Assembly (NCBI GenBank): GCA_905250885.1
Contig: CAJNOQ010001835.1
Coordinates: 1 to 28,127, forward strand
Direction: 5' to 3'
Source of the DNA: Didymodactylos carnosus
Taxonomy: Eukaryota > Rotifera > Eurotatoria > Philodinida > Philodinidae
DNA: 28,127 nucleotides
The stretch's first letter is position 1; each line of letters begins with the position of its first letter. Both the position numbers and the translations under genes were made by a program. The notes beneath the pieces are model-generated. The model ran no database searches, was not told the origin of the DNA, and saw only the letters and a program-made list of their open reading frames with translations. Shown here one piece after another: positions 1 to 10,400 of this stretch.

Positions 1-199
1 CAAAGGATATGGAGACGAATGGGTGAATAGCTAGCTGATAGAAAGCAGAAGATCAGGATATGAAACTGCATTACAAGCACCGTAGCGAAATGGCGTTTTC
101 GCATCGTGAGGATGAGACGCCGCATAAGATGATTTAACTCGCGGAATAACTTTCAGGCTTGGACAGCTCTCATAAAGGTAAGAAACATCGCCGGATATT

Positions 200-570
200 T
201 TAACACACAACCCGCAGGACTCTTGCGCAATATCCTGCGGAATCCTGCATGAATTTTAATAATTTTTTCCAGTGGATACCCACTGAAAAACAAAATTTGA
301 AATCCTGCGTGCCAACGGAGGAGTTTGCAAAAAGCCTGTGAATGTCAGTTATATCCTGTAGATTTTGGCAACATGAGGTCCACCGAAATTTTCCTCCGCC
401 TTCTCAAATATATCTTGCAGGATATTTTATTCTGTTAACCCTGTGGAATTTTTTCCTTCCTGTTATTAGTTGTAGCACGCAAGATATCTTAGTACGCTGA
501 CCCTACAAGGTCTGTAGGATTTTCTTCTGAAGAAAAGAAATAGTAGCCCGCAGGAAATGTTATTATAGGG
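200..570. repeat. Array of TCCTGC/GCAGGA words in both orientations
   Basis: Seen directly: the word TCCTGC, or a one-base variant such as TCCTGT, recurs at roughly 20-100 bp spacing on both strands, near 212, 231, 241, 302, 350, 414, 510 and 547. It is often preceded by AATA or ATA. The intervening DNA is AT-rich and not itself repeated. This is not a tandem array. The layout resembles the scattered subterminal binding sites of hAT-type DNA transposons, but I see no terminal inverted repeat here, so the identity is inference. The rest of positions 1-1007 shows no gene. Confidence 0.5.
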
Positions 571-1007
571 TCGCCGTGGAAGTAAATATGGATAAAAAGT
601 GTATTGTTTAAGACAAAAGGACCGATAAAATTTTTAGAAGAAGCTGGAGGAACGTTCCAGAATATATTTCGTACGCTATTGCTCTATCCCGCTGTTACTA
701 CAAAATCTTTCATTTTATACTAGTTTGTTATATACAGCTGATCTATATCACGCTTCATTTTCTTTTTTAATTGTTTGTACTTCTTCAAAGACAATCGTCG
801 TACTATTTGGATTTTCTTAGAATAAAATATTTTTTCCAAGTCTTAAGAACGTAAGCTGAAGATTTCTACACATTGTTGATATGAGGAAGGCCCGATCGAT
901 AGTTCTAGAAGGTCATTGAAAACAGGCGCACAGTTCCTTTTGGTGTGAATAAGCAGTCAGTTAGATGTGTTAGGTTGTTTTTGCTGTATAGTATAGGTAT
1001 GTACCGG

Positions 1008-1075
1008 TTTCGGTTTTCAAACCGAAAAACCAATATTCGGTTTAAACCGACACCGAAAAAACCGCCGAATATTGT
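1008..1075. repeat. CGGTTT/AAACCG palindromic cluster
   Basis: About 70 bp hold repeated CGGTTT and AAACCG words in alternating orientation (for example ATTCGGTTTAAACCGACACC), able to form several overlapping hairpins. The open frame running through it (945-1223) is low-complexity and is not regarded as a gene. Such clusters are common near the ends of hAT elements, which is inference here. Confidence 0.5.
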
Positions 1076-1252
1076 CGTGTTCAAGAAATTTTCATGGATA
1101 GTAGGGCACTATATAGTATCTATAGGCAAAAGATCATTGAAGTCGGCGTTGGACATAGTAGTTTCGCCGTTTCCTGTAAAGAATATGAATATTGTTGTTT
1201 TCGAACATATTTTTGTCGATTAAAACTAAAAGAAAAATTAAATTAGAATCTT

Positions 1253-2046
1253 AACTGCCAATTAACTGACGAAAAAGTTTAGCTTGTCATAAACACGGTA
1301 CATTTCGCTTCATGCTACATCAAATACTTTTTGGAAAATGACCCCTCTGACATCAGCTACTCAGCATTGACTGGTCAATAGTCACGATTATATCTCAATA
1401 CAGTTAATGTGTACATTAGTGTAAAATTTCTTTTGATACTATTTCTGAGCTGATATTTTAACGAAAATTTGCCACTATTGGATCACTTTGCGTGAAACAA
1501 ATGAAATTATTCACTCTGTTCTGCTCCCATAAAGCTTAACCTGTGAATTTATGATAAAGTTAACGACTCTACAGTAATAAAAAACCATTCACTTGAGATA
1601 TCAAATATTTGTTCCTTTAGTTCACAGACTCATAAAAACTTGAGATTAGATGTTTAAGTTTAAAGAAAAGGAACAAATATTTGATATCTCAAATGAATGG
1701 TTTCTTATTTACTGTAGAGTCGTTAACTTTATCATAAATTCGCAGGTTAAGTTTTATATTAGTGGGAAAGAAAGAACACGGGAGCAAAACCAAGTGAATA
1801 ATTTCACTTGTTTCACCCAATGTGATCCAATAGTAGCAGATTTTCGTTAAAATATCAACTCAAAAATAGTATCAAAAGAAATTTTACACTAATGTACACA
1901 TTAACTGTATTGAGATTTAATCGTGACTATTGATTAGTCAATGCCGAATAGTTCATGTTAGATGAGTCATTTCAAAAAACGCATTTGATGTAGTATGAAG
2001 CGAAATGTACCATGTTTATGAAAAGTCGTCAGTTAATTGCCAATTT
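1253..2046. repeat. Long fold-back (inverted repeat) element
   Basis: Two arms of about 370 bp, 1253-1618 and 1669-2046, are imperfect reverse complements separated by a ~50 bp spacer. The outer ends share CAATTAACTGAC and the inner ends share GGAACAAATATTTGATATCTC. Divergence between arms is moderate, with scattered substitutions and small indels, so the insertion is not recent. No transposase is encoded. The open frame at 1650-1850 is simply one arm. The best description is a non-autonomous fold-back or MITE-like DNA element. No clear target-site duplication was found. Confidence 0.85.
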
Positions 2047-2339
2047 ACAAGGTAGATAGAGCTCAAAATTCTCTGCAAGATGGTATAATTTTTGGTTAGA
2101 AAGGTAAAACTTTGCAGTTGAGAAAAAGGTGTTTTACTTTCTACCACTAGACTGTCCAGAATTAACCCAATGAAACACACTTACTGTCTATAATTAAGGA
2201 TAATTCTGGATTAATTCTGGACATTTGATGCGAGCTCTCTGAAGTTTGATGAGTACTAATTAATCTTATTGAACTTCAACAAGATATTTTCATCAGTAGA
2301 TGCAGAAATGTCCGATCTACACTGTAATTTGGAATTATT
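2047..2339. other. Intergenic, no gene seen
   Basis: AT-rich sequence with no coding signal. A short direct repeat, GGATAATTCTGGATTAATTC-like, lies near 2195-2220 and echoes CCAGAATTAACCCAAT at 2156. Confidence 0.4.
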
Positions 2340-2545
2340 TTCTACTTTATAGAAAATCGCCAAGGATTTTCCAACTTTTATAAAATCCTCAGCGATTTTC
2401 TGACTGTTTAGAAAATGTTGATTTTCTACTTTATAGAAAATCCACTCGATTTTCTATAAATTGACTTTTCTCACTAGTCAGAAAATCGACAAGGGATTTC
2501 TAATTTTTAGAAAATCGATCGATTTTCTATAAATAATTCCCGACT
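2340..2545. repeat. GATTTTCTA/TAGAAAATC palindromic array
   Basis: The 9-mer GATTTTCTA and its reverse complement TAGAAAATC, with close variants, occur about a dozen times in 200 bp. Two copies are fused head to head into a perfect 22-nt palindrome at 2508-2529. Spacing is irregular. Nothing here is coding. It has the same architecture as the other short-word arrays in this window but uses a different word. Confidence 0.7.
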
Positions 2546-2909
2546 TTACAGTGTATTCACATGTCAGATGGTTTTTTTTCTCGACTGAAAATACTTCAAG
2601 CATGTTCGAAATACTGTGAAAATTAAAAATGCCGTCTAGAATTATCTCAACTTAATAAAAACAAACTTTTCTTTTAATTATTCCGATCTGACGTAAATAA
2701 AATCATTTTAATTCTGTTTACCGGCGCGTAACAGGAAAAGGTACCTCTCATCTCATTTTAAACATGTGTTTAAAATGCGGTGAAAGACGCCTTTTTCTTT
2801 CAGAGTGGAATTCCGCAGGACTTTGCTCAGGAAACCTACGAGTTGTCTGTATTCACCCATCAGGCTCAAAAAGGATCGTAATAGTTCTACGAAGTTTGTC
2901 CCTGATAAG

Positions 2910-3485
2910 AATCTTAGACACGTCTTAAAATTATCTTACTCATATCTAATAAGATCTTAGTTTTTATCTGGATAAGATAATCGAAAATCTTATCGTTTAA
3001 GATGTTAATAAGATTTGATGTTCTACTACCCTTATATTTCGCGCTCATGCAAGTATATAAGTAACACAAAAAATAACTGAATTTTACAGTGGTTTTTTTC
3101 TTCCAGACTCTGCTGTTGCTCGCTTTCTCGAAAGTGTTCAACAGCTTTTGAGAGAGGATACAATGCAAGTCAGGGTCTATGTCGTACACCCGAAAATATG
3201 AAATTTGTCTTCATTCTTCAAATCTATTCAAGTACTATTCAAAAATTCTTAGTGAGTTGTAAATAAATGTTATAAAAAACGCCATCGATCTTATTATGAA
3301 GAATATAACAGATTCTTACCCAATCCTACAGAAATCTTAGACAATAAATTGATAAAGTAATTATTTTATATATTTATTGAAGTAAATTTTTTTAAGGTCT
3401 CAGCAAAATCTTATCAAATCTTCAAATTTTTTTCTTCTCGCGATCTTAGTAAGATCTGTTAAGTAAAATCTTACTAGCGAGGGAA
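2910..3485. repeat. ATCTTA/TAAGAT word array
   Basis: ATCTTA and TAAGAT, often as AATCTTA or TAAGATCTTAG, recur many times between 2910 and 3010 and again between 3290 and 3480, in both orientations, flanking a ~280 bp middle without the word. This two-block layout is what two subterminal regions of one non-autonomous element would look like. The minus-strand open frame at 2914-3189 lies in the array and has no recognisable domain. Confidence 0.55.
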
Positions 3486-3530
3486 CTGTCCCAAGTGACT
3501 AATCGTTTTAAGGATCCCCTCCCGAAAAGT

Positions 3531-3602
3531 TGATTTTCGTCAAAAAAACAATTTTGAGATATGTATATGATTGAATAGTCCAAAGTGTCCTCTTTCCAGC
3601 GC
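3531..3602. repeat. Dispersed repeat, copy 1
   Basis: This segment, from TTGATTTTCGTCAAAAAAAC through CAAAGTGTCCTCTTTCCAG, aligns by eye over ~70 bp with 14867-14940 at roughly 70% identity. It is an old interspersed repeat of unknown type. The surrounding 3486-3837 has no gene I can support. Confidence 0.5.
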
Positions 3603-3837
3603 ACTAATTTTTACGTCTTGAAAAATAGTTTTTGATGGTTTTCTGAAAGCCTACAGTTCCAGTTCTCTATGAAAGTGCTCATTGGATTCGGCATACTCAA
3701 GAACCTATGATGAACTATTACTATATTTCTTTTAGCATAAAGAAATAATTGATAAAACTCGTTTTTCATTTCGTAAACTTGTTTCACGTTTTTCTGCAAA
3801 TCTCTTTTTGTGAACCCAGTATTTCGTACTTTCAAGA

Positions 3838-4462
3838 TATCTTCGTTATTTTTCGAGCTAGAAATAATGAACTAGCAAATCCATCTTCATGACTTATCAA
3901 ATGAACAGTTGTATTGGGAAATAAGATTATTATAAACTATGTAGTTAGGAATTGCTTGATCAACACAAGATTTTGATCGACTAGTTAATTCTAGTTTCAT
4001 AATTGATAAATAAGACACAATAGCTTCCTATGAGCCTAGCACTGTGCCAGCACAACTAATTAACCGATTCGATTAAATAACGATGGAAGAGCAACCATCG
4101 TGATTGAACAATGTGTCTGTTAGACCATTTTGTTAATATTTCTTTGAAAATATCATTTTCACAAGCAACAAAAGTAACGGTATATAAAGTAGCTAACTGT
4201 TTAAAACTATCGCTCTGTTTTGATGCGTCAGAGGCAAATAAAATCACTGTACAAATATTACAACTAGCTCGAACAGATCTGACAAAATGATATATACTAA
4301 TCAATGGTACTTTGACTGCTACACGCACGACAGCGTTGCGTGATAAAGTAAATGATAATGATGAACTCCCTGTCCGATGTGTCTCTGATAGTGATCTATT
4401 TGTATCTTCAAGAGTAGCACTTGAATGTCTGGCAGTGAATGAACATGTAAACGGCTGTATTT
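3838..4462 (-). pseudogene. Broken glycosyltransferase-like pseudogene
   Basis: Read on the minus strand, 4462-4056 keeps an open frame with protein-like segments such as VPLISIYHFVRSVRASC and QSRWLLFHRYLIE. Coding similarity resumes in other frames as SCAGTVLG (about 4055-4030), then KSCVDQAIPNYIVYNNL, then after another shift TTVHLISHEDGFASSL (about 3906-3860). This order (N-terminal 'vP.IS..HFVRSVRA', later 'C.GT.LG', 'C.DQAI.NY', 'SHEDGF') matches a family of invertebrate and protist glycosyltransferase-like proteins that I know by pattern only. The middle of the family, normally carrying an acidic sugar-nucleotide-binding motif, is missing between LIE and SCAGT. There are at least two frame changes and one in-frame stop (GS*). 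I read it as a dead gene with an internal deletion; the family name is uncertain. Confidence 0.6.
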
Positions 4463-5078
4463 CTATTGCAATATATATTTACACACCAACTAACATTAAC
4501 AAAAGAGGTTTGAATGAACATAAAACTTTGACGTCCTGTTCGATCATCTGATAAAACAAAAGTTTTAGAAATAATAAAAATCTTTGTATAGCATATTGGT
4601 CAGAGTAGAACCCTCTTATATGTATGACAAAAATAAATATTCTTTTGCATATAGAATAATTGTTCATTTAATTATAAGTTGGCTTATATTAGAAAGGCGA
4701 AAGAACAACCTAGGAAGCATCTAACAATAAAAATGTTAGATGCTGTGCTTGCCGACTCTATTTGTATAATACTCGCAGTAACATTGAATAATATGTGTAT
4801 TTTGTAATTAAGTGTGTATCACACGATATTCTATGTAAATTTAATTTTTTCATGTGAAAACGTGTTTCTTCTTTCTTTCTTCTCCTTTGCTTAAGATTCG
4901 AGCTCTTCATATGTAGTTTCTGTTCTTTTTGCATAGTTTTCTGTTTCAAAAATTCTTTATGTTATCTTTCATTTTACTTGCATAATTTTACTTCGTTACC
5001 AATCATTTTCCCTTACCGTGTATGAATATGTAGAGAAATAAGAAATCTTGTCCTTTGATAATTCTCTTTACATAAATT
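4463..5078. other. Intergenic, no gene seen
   Basis: AT-rich DNA upstream of the exostosin-like gene. Short open frames on both strands (4479-4667, 4758-4949) lack domains and convincing splice context. The 5' region of the plus-strand gene must lie here but I see no clear TATA element. Confidence 0.4.
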
Positions 5079-6476
5079 ATGACTATTACTATGTCCATCC
5101 TTCTAAGATATAAGTGCTCTTCATTCTGCACTCTTGTTATATTAGGCTTAATATTTATTATTACCTGCAGAAAACGGCAACAAAAGCAAGATGATACAAA
5201 AACTCTTTCCCATCCATCTGTATCAACCAGCGGTATCAAGCATATCACAACAGTCGTCTCGTCGTCAAACTTCATCAAACAGATTGACAGACTCCGACTA
5301 GATGAACAACGTGAACTTTGGCTGTTTAATCATGACGGTAAACAACTTGAATCTGGATGTGTTGAACATTGTTGCTGGACAGTATCAACAGCAAAATACT
5401 TCACACATAACAATTCTAAAACTTTTAATCGTTTGAGTCCAATCGATATGAAACTGATAGCTGATTTACATTACGGCACATTACCAGTACCGAGCGAGTT
5501 TTCTTTACCTAAGTTAATCGACGACTTCTTACCATGTCTTCAGTCAGGCACAATTTTATTTGTCGACTCAACGAATCTTCGACTGTTTTTCGAAAATTAT
5601 CATCCAAGAATTAAAGTTGATTATATTCTGATGACGGGTGATTCTGATACATCGATACCTTCAAAACTAATAAACGACAACAAAAATATTAGTCTCCTAA
5701 TTGGTAGAACTGCTTTTCCATTTGACTAGTGGTAAGAAATCTCTTCATTGTCTATTTTAGAACGAGTTCTGAACGGTAAAACACATATTCTACATTGGTT
5801 TGCAATGAATTGTGACCTTCATAAAGATTTTTCTCAGCAACATTTCACGTGTATTCCAAACGGAATTAGTCAATGGGAAAAGCAACGATACTACATGGAA
5901 TTAGCATCAACAACCAGGTATTCAAAAATAAATGAGTATTTATTGCTTGCATCATTTAATCCACCATCAAATGAACGAATACGACAACCTCTGTGGAATC
6001 TAGTGTGTAAGGATAGTAGTCCATTAAGGAATATGACGAAGTGCTTTTATAAGCGTGACATGCCATTGATAACCTATTATCAAGAGATAGGTCGAAGTAA
6101 ATTTGTCCTATCACCACCAGGTAAGACGATTAGCTAGAATGGCTTTTATTAATGATGCATGTTCTCCCTAGGTGTTGGTCTTGATTGTTATCGTACATGG
6201 GAAACTCTTTATCTCAATTCAATACCCATTGTTCAATCCACAACAATAGATTCCATATTTGACAAATTACCAGTACTCATTGTTAGAAATTATTCATCAA
6301 CACAATTAACACCAGAGTTTCTTGAACATACATATACAGAAATGACGACAAAAAAAACGTATGATTTCCAAAGATTATATAAACATTATTGGCAGAAGAA
6401 GATTTATAGCTATAAACCAGCAAATGTAGGAGAGAAAAATGTTCGAATACAATATTACAGGATCAAAGTTGAATGA
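5079..6476 (+). CDS. Exostosin-like type II membrane glycosyltransferase
   Basis: Three exons, 5079-5703, 5761-6120 and 6172-6476, join in frame to give 429 aa. The introns are 57 and 51 nt (GT-AG). Residues 14-30 form a hydrophobic signal anchor after a short N-terminus, as in type II Golgi or ER enzymes. Motifs are YILMTGDSD (182-190), THILHWFAMNCD just after the first join, IPNGISQW, and the exostosin-type signature LSPPG-VGLDCYRTWETLY (325 onward) followed by SIPIV and LPVLIV. The second join falls inside LSPPG/VG and restores the conserved block exactly. Known for the family: inverting transfer of sugars onto protein or proteoglycan glycans in the Golgi; the substrate cannot be told from sequence. 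Intron 1 contains an in-frame stop at 5727, so splicing is required. A better-looking donor (GTAAGA, 5732) lies inside the intron but would break the frame. Confidence 0.88.
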
Positions 6477-6897
6477 TTGCATACAGTGTAAGCTACGCTG
6501 AATATCACTTCACCATCCGCTAAAGCCGCCATATCTCGAAATCGATTTTTCCTTTCTCGTTCTAAGTTGCCCAAAATGTTTAGCAATTAAGCGCTAGAGA
6601 ATCCAGGATTTTGTCAAGAGGAAAATTTTGTTGTTTTGGATTCTTGAGTTTCGCTTTTGAAAATACGCAAAACTTAAGATCTCTGGGAAACTTGGACAAG
6701 ATTTGTGAGAGATCACATCTCCCACTAGTTGTGTTCGTTCATATCTGAGACTACTCATAAATGACATCAGCATGAAGCAGATCACGTGCTTTGCTAATGT
6801 GAATTACCACATCCCGCAGTGGTTATTTTTCATTATTTTCTGTACATGTAGTCGGAGAGGATTACGTATATTCATATTTTCCTTTCAATCATACATG
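6477..6897. other. Intergenic, no gene seen
   Basis: No coding signal. Short frames at 6594-6785 (-) and 6772-6975 (+) show no domain. I see no AATAAA close behind the glycosyltransferase stop. Confidence 0.4.
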
Positions 6898-7398
6898 TCA
6901 CAAGTTAAATTTCCGGTAATGGTTCTTCCAGGAATCAGATTTCAGCTGTTTTCTTTCAAGAATCCTAAAAAATAATTTTGTATTTGTTTCGCTTATTTTT
7001 TTCTCGAGTTTCTTGACAGAAACATCCCGCTTTGATGCTGCATCATTTTCTGTTAATACAGAAGCTGGTTGAGTACCGTACGCTCCAGGTGGTTGTTTGA
7101 AAAATCTCTCGCTAACTCGATCTAATACGAACAAAAGAACATTGTTTATAAACATGTAATGTATTGAAGAGGGGAATGACATACTATCTACAATAGACGA
7201 TATCTGAAGCGGGGTATGTAATTGCTCGTACAGCATTGGTTGTCCTATAATACGTGATCTTGACATAATTTGCGCTGATACATTTTGATGCGTTAATAGC
7301 GTCGATCCTTCGCCGTGCCATGATAAACTATCTTCATTAATTTCAGAACTGTACTTGGAGAAAGTGACCTTTCTTAAAGACTCTTTTTCGCTCTGATT
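6898..7398 (-). CDS. Unrecognised open frame, possible exon
   Basis: Minus-strand frame open for 167 codons from 7398 to the stop at 6898. The first Met is at 7266 (122 aa from there). Composition and varied codon use look protein-like: a segment rich in Ser/Thr/Gln, a hydrophobic stretch around YMFINNVLLFVLDRV, a PPGAYGTQPAS segment, then a Lys-rich C-terminus. I recognise no domain. It may be a single exon of a larger gene or a decayed gene, because the frame is open upstream of the first Met and no upstream exon with matching phase was found. The hydrophobic stretch is too charged at its end to call a firm transmembrane helix. Confidence 0.35.
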   Translation of the reverse strand, partial: NQSEKESLRKVTFSKYSSEINEDSLSWHGEGSTLLTHQNVSAQIMSRSRIIGQPMLYEQLHTPLQISSIVDSMSFPSSIHYMFINNVLLFVLDRVSERFFKQPPGAYGTQPASVLTENDAASKRDVSVKKLEKKISETNTKLFFRILERKQLKSDSWKNHYRKFNL

Positions 7399-10380
7399 TC
7401 ATCTAAAAGATCACTGTTGTCATTAAAAATAAACATCATATTGTAGAAAATTTCTTGCTGAATTTTCGGTATACTTTGTGTTGCTGAATAAGTGATTTTC
7501 AGCGAGGTTTTGAGCAAAAAATCGGCTTTTTGCAAGAAGAATTTAGAAAGTTTGGAGCTTTTCCAGTTAGACTTACTGTGTCAAACATATCATAAAAATC
7601 AATATATAATCCTGTAGAGAATTAAGTTGTCTATACCACGTTACCATGAATACAAAAAAACGACATTACCGCGAAGACTTGTTTATTGGAAACACGAATA
7701 AATGAGGCCGGTTTTGTGTTTTGTACATCATGTTTTCAAAATTAACTGAAGTTATGTGGTGACTGGTGCCCATTTCTCTCACTCAAAGATTTTGCGAGCT
7801 TTATGTTTTTATGGTTGCTGCCTATAGAATTATTTCTGAACGAATAGAATATTTCTTGCCTCCTTTCCATTAAATTTTATTGAGATTTATGATTGTATTC
7901 AAAATAGTCAGCCATCAATTATGAGAAATGCAAACAGACTACGTAGTCAAAATATACGTACAGATATATAGTTCATTCAATCTTACTCTACCTTGTACGT
8001 TCTGTTTGGTTAGTTGATTTCGAAATGGGCATTCATTATTCAAATGATGAGACTGTGAGTGATGTCAAATGAAATTTTGCGCTCGAAAGCCGTGAAAACA
8101 TTAGGAACATTTAGCTCGCTAATAGAAGACGTTTAACTACCCGATAAAATTTCACAGTGTCAGGCATCCATAAACATAAACGTGTGTGTGAATGTGAATA
8201 CTGACTCTGCATCGAGTAAAATACTAAGGCCTAATCTTTGATCCATGTTTAATGAACATGTGTATAGGGAAATATGTACATATTGTAAGGCGCACCAAAT
8301 TCAAACTTTCCACACCATTTTATTTTTTGTCTTAATTATACATCATTCGATAGAGCTCGACGAGCTGCGCAAGAATATCCACATTTTAGCTTTATAAAAT
8401 TGATTTTTAATGAAAAATCTTCAAAATACTAGAAGGATCTCAAAGTTAGAAAAACCCTTTGAAAATTCAAATTTTTGTTTTTCGTTCTTCTAACTTTTCG
8501 AAACTAATATTTTCCGATTCAGCATTAAAGACCGAGTATGGTAATGATGCTTGATCAAGCTGAAGTCAAAGGTCTATCCAGTACGGACGTGTTGGACTTT
8601 CTGTAAAAAGTACCGAAACAATTTTGCAAACCTACGTGGTTTTTTTTTGTGAAGAGATGAAGCCGACTTTTTTATTTCATTAGAATCGCCATTAAACGAA
8701 CTTTGAAATATGCATCGCTTTTTTTAAAAACCTGTTTCGTTACTGAGAAAGTACATTTTTTCTGAATTAGGAGCGAAAAATCGGAATTCTCCCCGTAATT
8801 CTCTATTCCCTCCACCAGAACTGACTTTTTATCCAATAAAAATATCAGATTCGGAGTGGTTCACTATCGGGTGTCCTCTGATATATCAGCTCTGCTGCAT
8901 TAGTAAGCGAAAGTTTTTGTTATGGTAATCGGCTATTATCGGTCAAAAAGTGCCCAAGAATAATGTCTAGGAGCGATTTTGTTAGTCGAAATTTTCTTAT
9001 AAATTGATGTAATTTTCTCTTTTTCAATAAGATAAGAGAACTCAATAGTTTATAAGTACGAGCGATGAAAATATAATCAAGAGCGGAGCGAAAATGAGAG
9101 TTTGTTTATAATGATTTCTGTCATGCTGTTCAGAATGTACTCAAAAATATGAAAAATAATCCAGCGTTTGGAATTTCACCATATCCTTTATCTGGATATT
9201 TCAAACTTAATCGGTCATTTTCAACGTCAAAGTACTGTACAAAAAAAATGAAAACTACTTTCTTTTTTTCTTTTCTACCACACTGACTCATATGCGTTCG
9301 GATAGGAAAGAATATGTTTCCCATTGAGAAACCCGAACTATACCTTTCTTTTTATATGCGTATATAAAAATTGCAGAAGAATTACTTTGGAAAGTATTAT
9401 GTTATATTACATCCAGCCAATCCTATGTCGAATATGTTTATTTGAATACCGCAGCTGAACTAAAATGCCATCAGTTACCCCGGTAATTTCTAAAACCGCT
9501 CAGTATACTGTTTCAAAGTTGTTCAACGTTTTCCTTTCGTCGGTAGAAGAGTATATAAAAAGGACATAAAATTAAAAGATTCCCAATGTTTCCGAATTAC
9601 TAGTACTAGAAAACTAAGTGTAAGTAAAATATTATAAACTACGCAAGAAGATCGAATAAACAAGTCTGAATAAAATAAGATGTCTTCAAGAAGTTGGCAA
9701 GGTCCTTTTCAAGAGTGACTGACGTTTAAAAGGCGGTGATGGCTACCAGAACAGTTCATATGGAATAAAGACAAGTATTCAGTGGTAGAACTGTTGCCTG
9801 TTAGTCGTCGAAACTGTCGAAAAATAGATCAGCTGATCAGAATATTTTTTCACAATAAAGGAAGAACACGTAGAAACTACTGCAACCGAAAGACAGCAAG
9901 TAGAAAACAGAAAGAAAATATGTCCTAGACGTGCTCTCTAAGGAAATTTTTCTATCCGAAATATTGTAATAATATATTAACTACCTTCCCAAGAATATAT
10001 AATTAAAATTAAATTTCGATTCTTAACATTTCTTCATTCAAGAGAAAATGAATTTTTTAAAAAAGCTAGATTTTACTTAGTTTTCGACTTTTAGCGATCT
10101 CACTTATGATCTCTATAACTTTTGCACTAAGTGCTTTGAATTATTTTCCTTTTAAGGATAAACTAACTAGTTTAGACTTGTTAAACCTGTAGAAATCAGA
10201 TAAAAATATCAGCCCGATCTGTCACTTCAGTGATCAACACCTGGCGAAACCTATCAGAATGCTATTCGTAAATCCTTTTGTTGCAGAGTTCTGAATGCGT
10301 CTCCATTCGAGAATTATAGGAGAAACAAAATGGAAAAAAGTCTTGACGAAATTATACTGCGGGTAGCAGAATTACATCAC
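7399..10380. other. Large intergenic region, no gene seen
   Basis: About 3 kb of AT-rich DNA without a supportable gene on either strand. The only open frame of note (9130-9324, minus) is Lys/Phe-rich and featureless. Small imperfect inverted repeats occur (for example CAAAGTTAGAAAAACC near 8440 with TTCTAACTTTTCG near 8487). This may hold old, unrecognisable transposon DNA. Confidence 0.4.
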
Positions 10381-10390
10381 TTTATTTATT
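10381..10390 (-). terminator. Overlapping AATAAA polyadenylation signals
   Basis: On the minus strand two overlapping AATAAA hexamers (plus-strand TTTATTTATT) lie 11-20 nt after the stop codon of the EGF-domain receptor-like gene, a plausible position for 3' end formation of a short 3' UTR. Confidence 0.55.
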
Positions 10391-10400
10391 TTCAACCAAT

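Noticed and set aside
945-1223. 92-codon open frame, plus strand
   Set aside because: Runs through the CGGTTT palindrome cluster; Lys/Pro/Val low-complexity translation, no domain or splice context.
1650-1850. 66-codon open frame, plus strand
   Set aside because: Entirely within one arm of the long fold-back element.
2914-3189. 91-codon open frame, minus strand
   Set aside because: Lies in the ATCTTA word array and gives a featureless translation.
3611-3835. 74-codon minus-strand frame directly after the glycosyltransferase relic
   Set aside because: Considered as its C-terminus, but the residues do not fit the family pattern and frames do not connect; left unassigned.
4312-4551. 79-codon plus-strand frame
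   Set aside because: Antisense to the glycosyltransferase-like relic, whose minus-strand motifs explain the openness.
5732-5760. GTAAGA...TAG as intron 1 of the exostosin-like gene
   Set aside because: Only 29 nt long, and joining it shifts the frame and creates a stop; donor 5704 restores the conserved protein.
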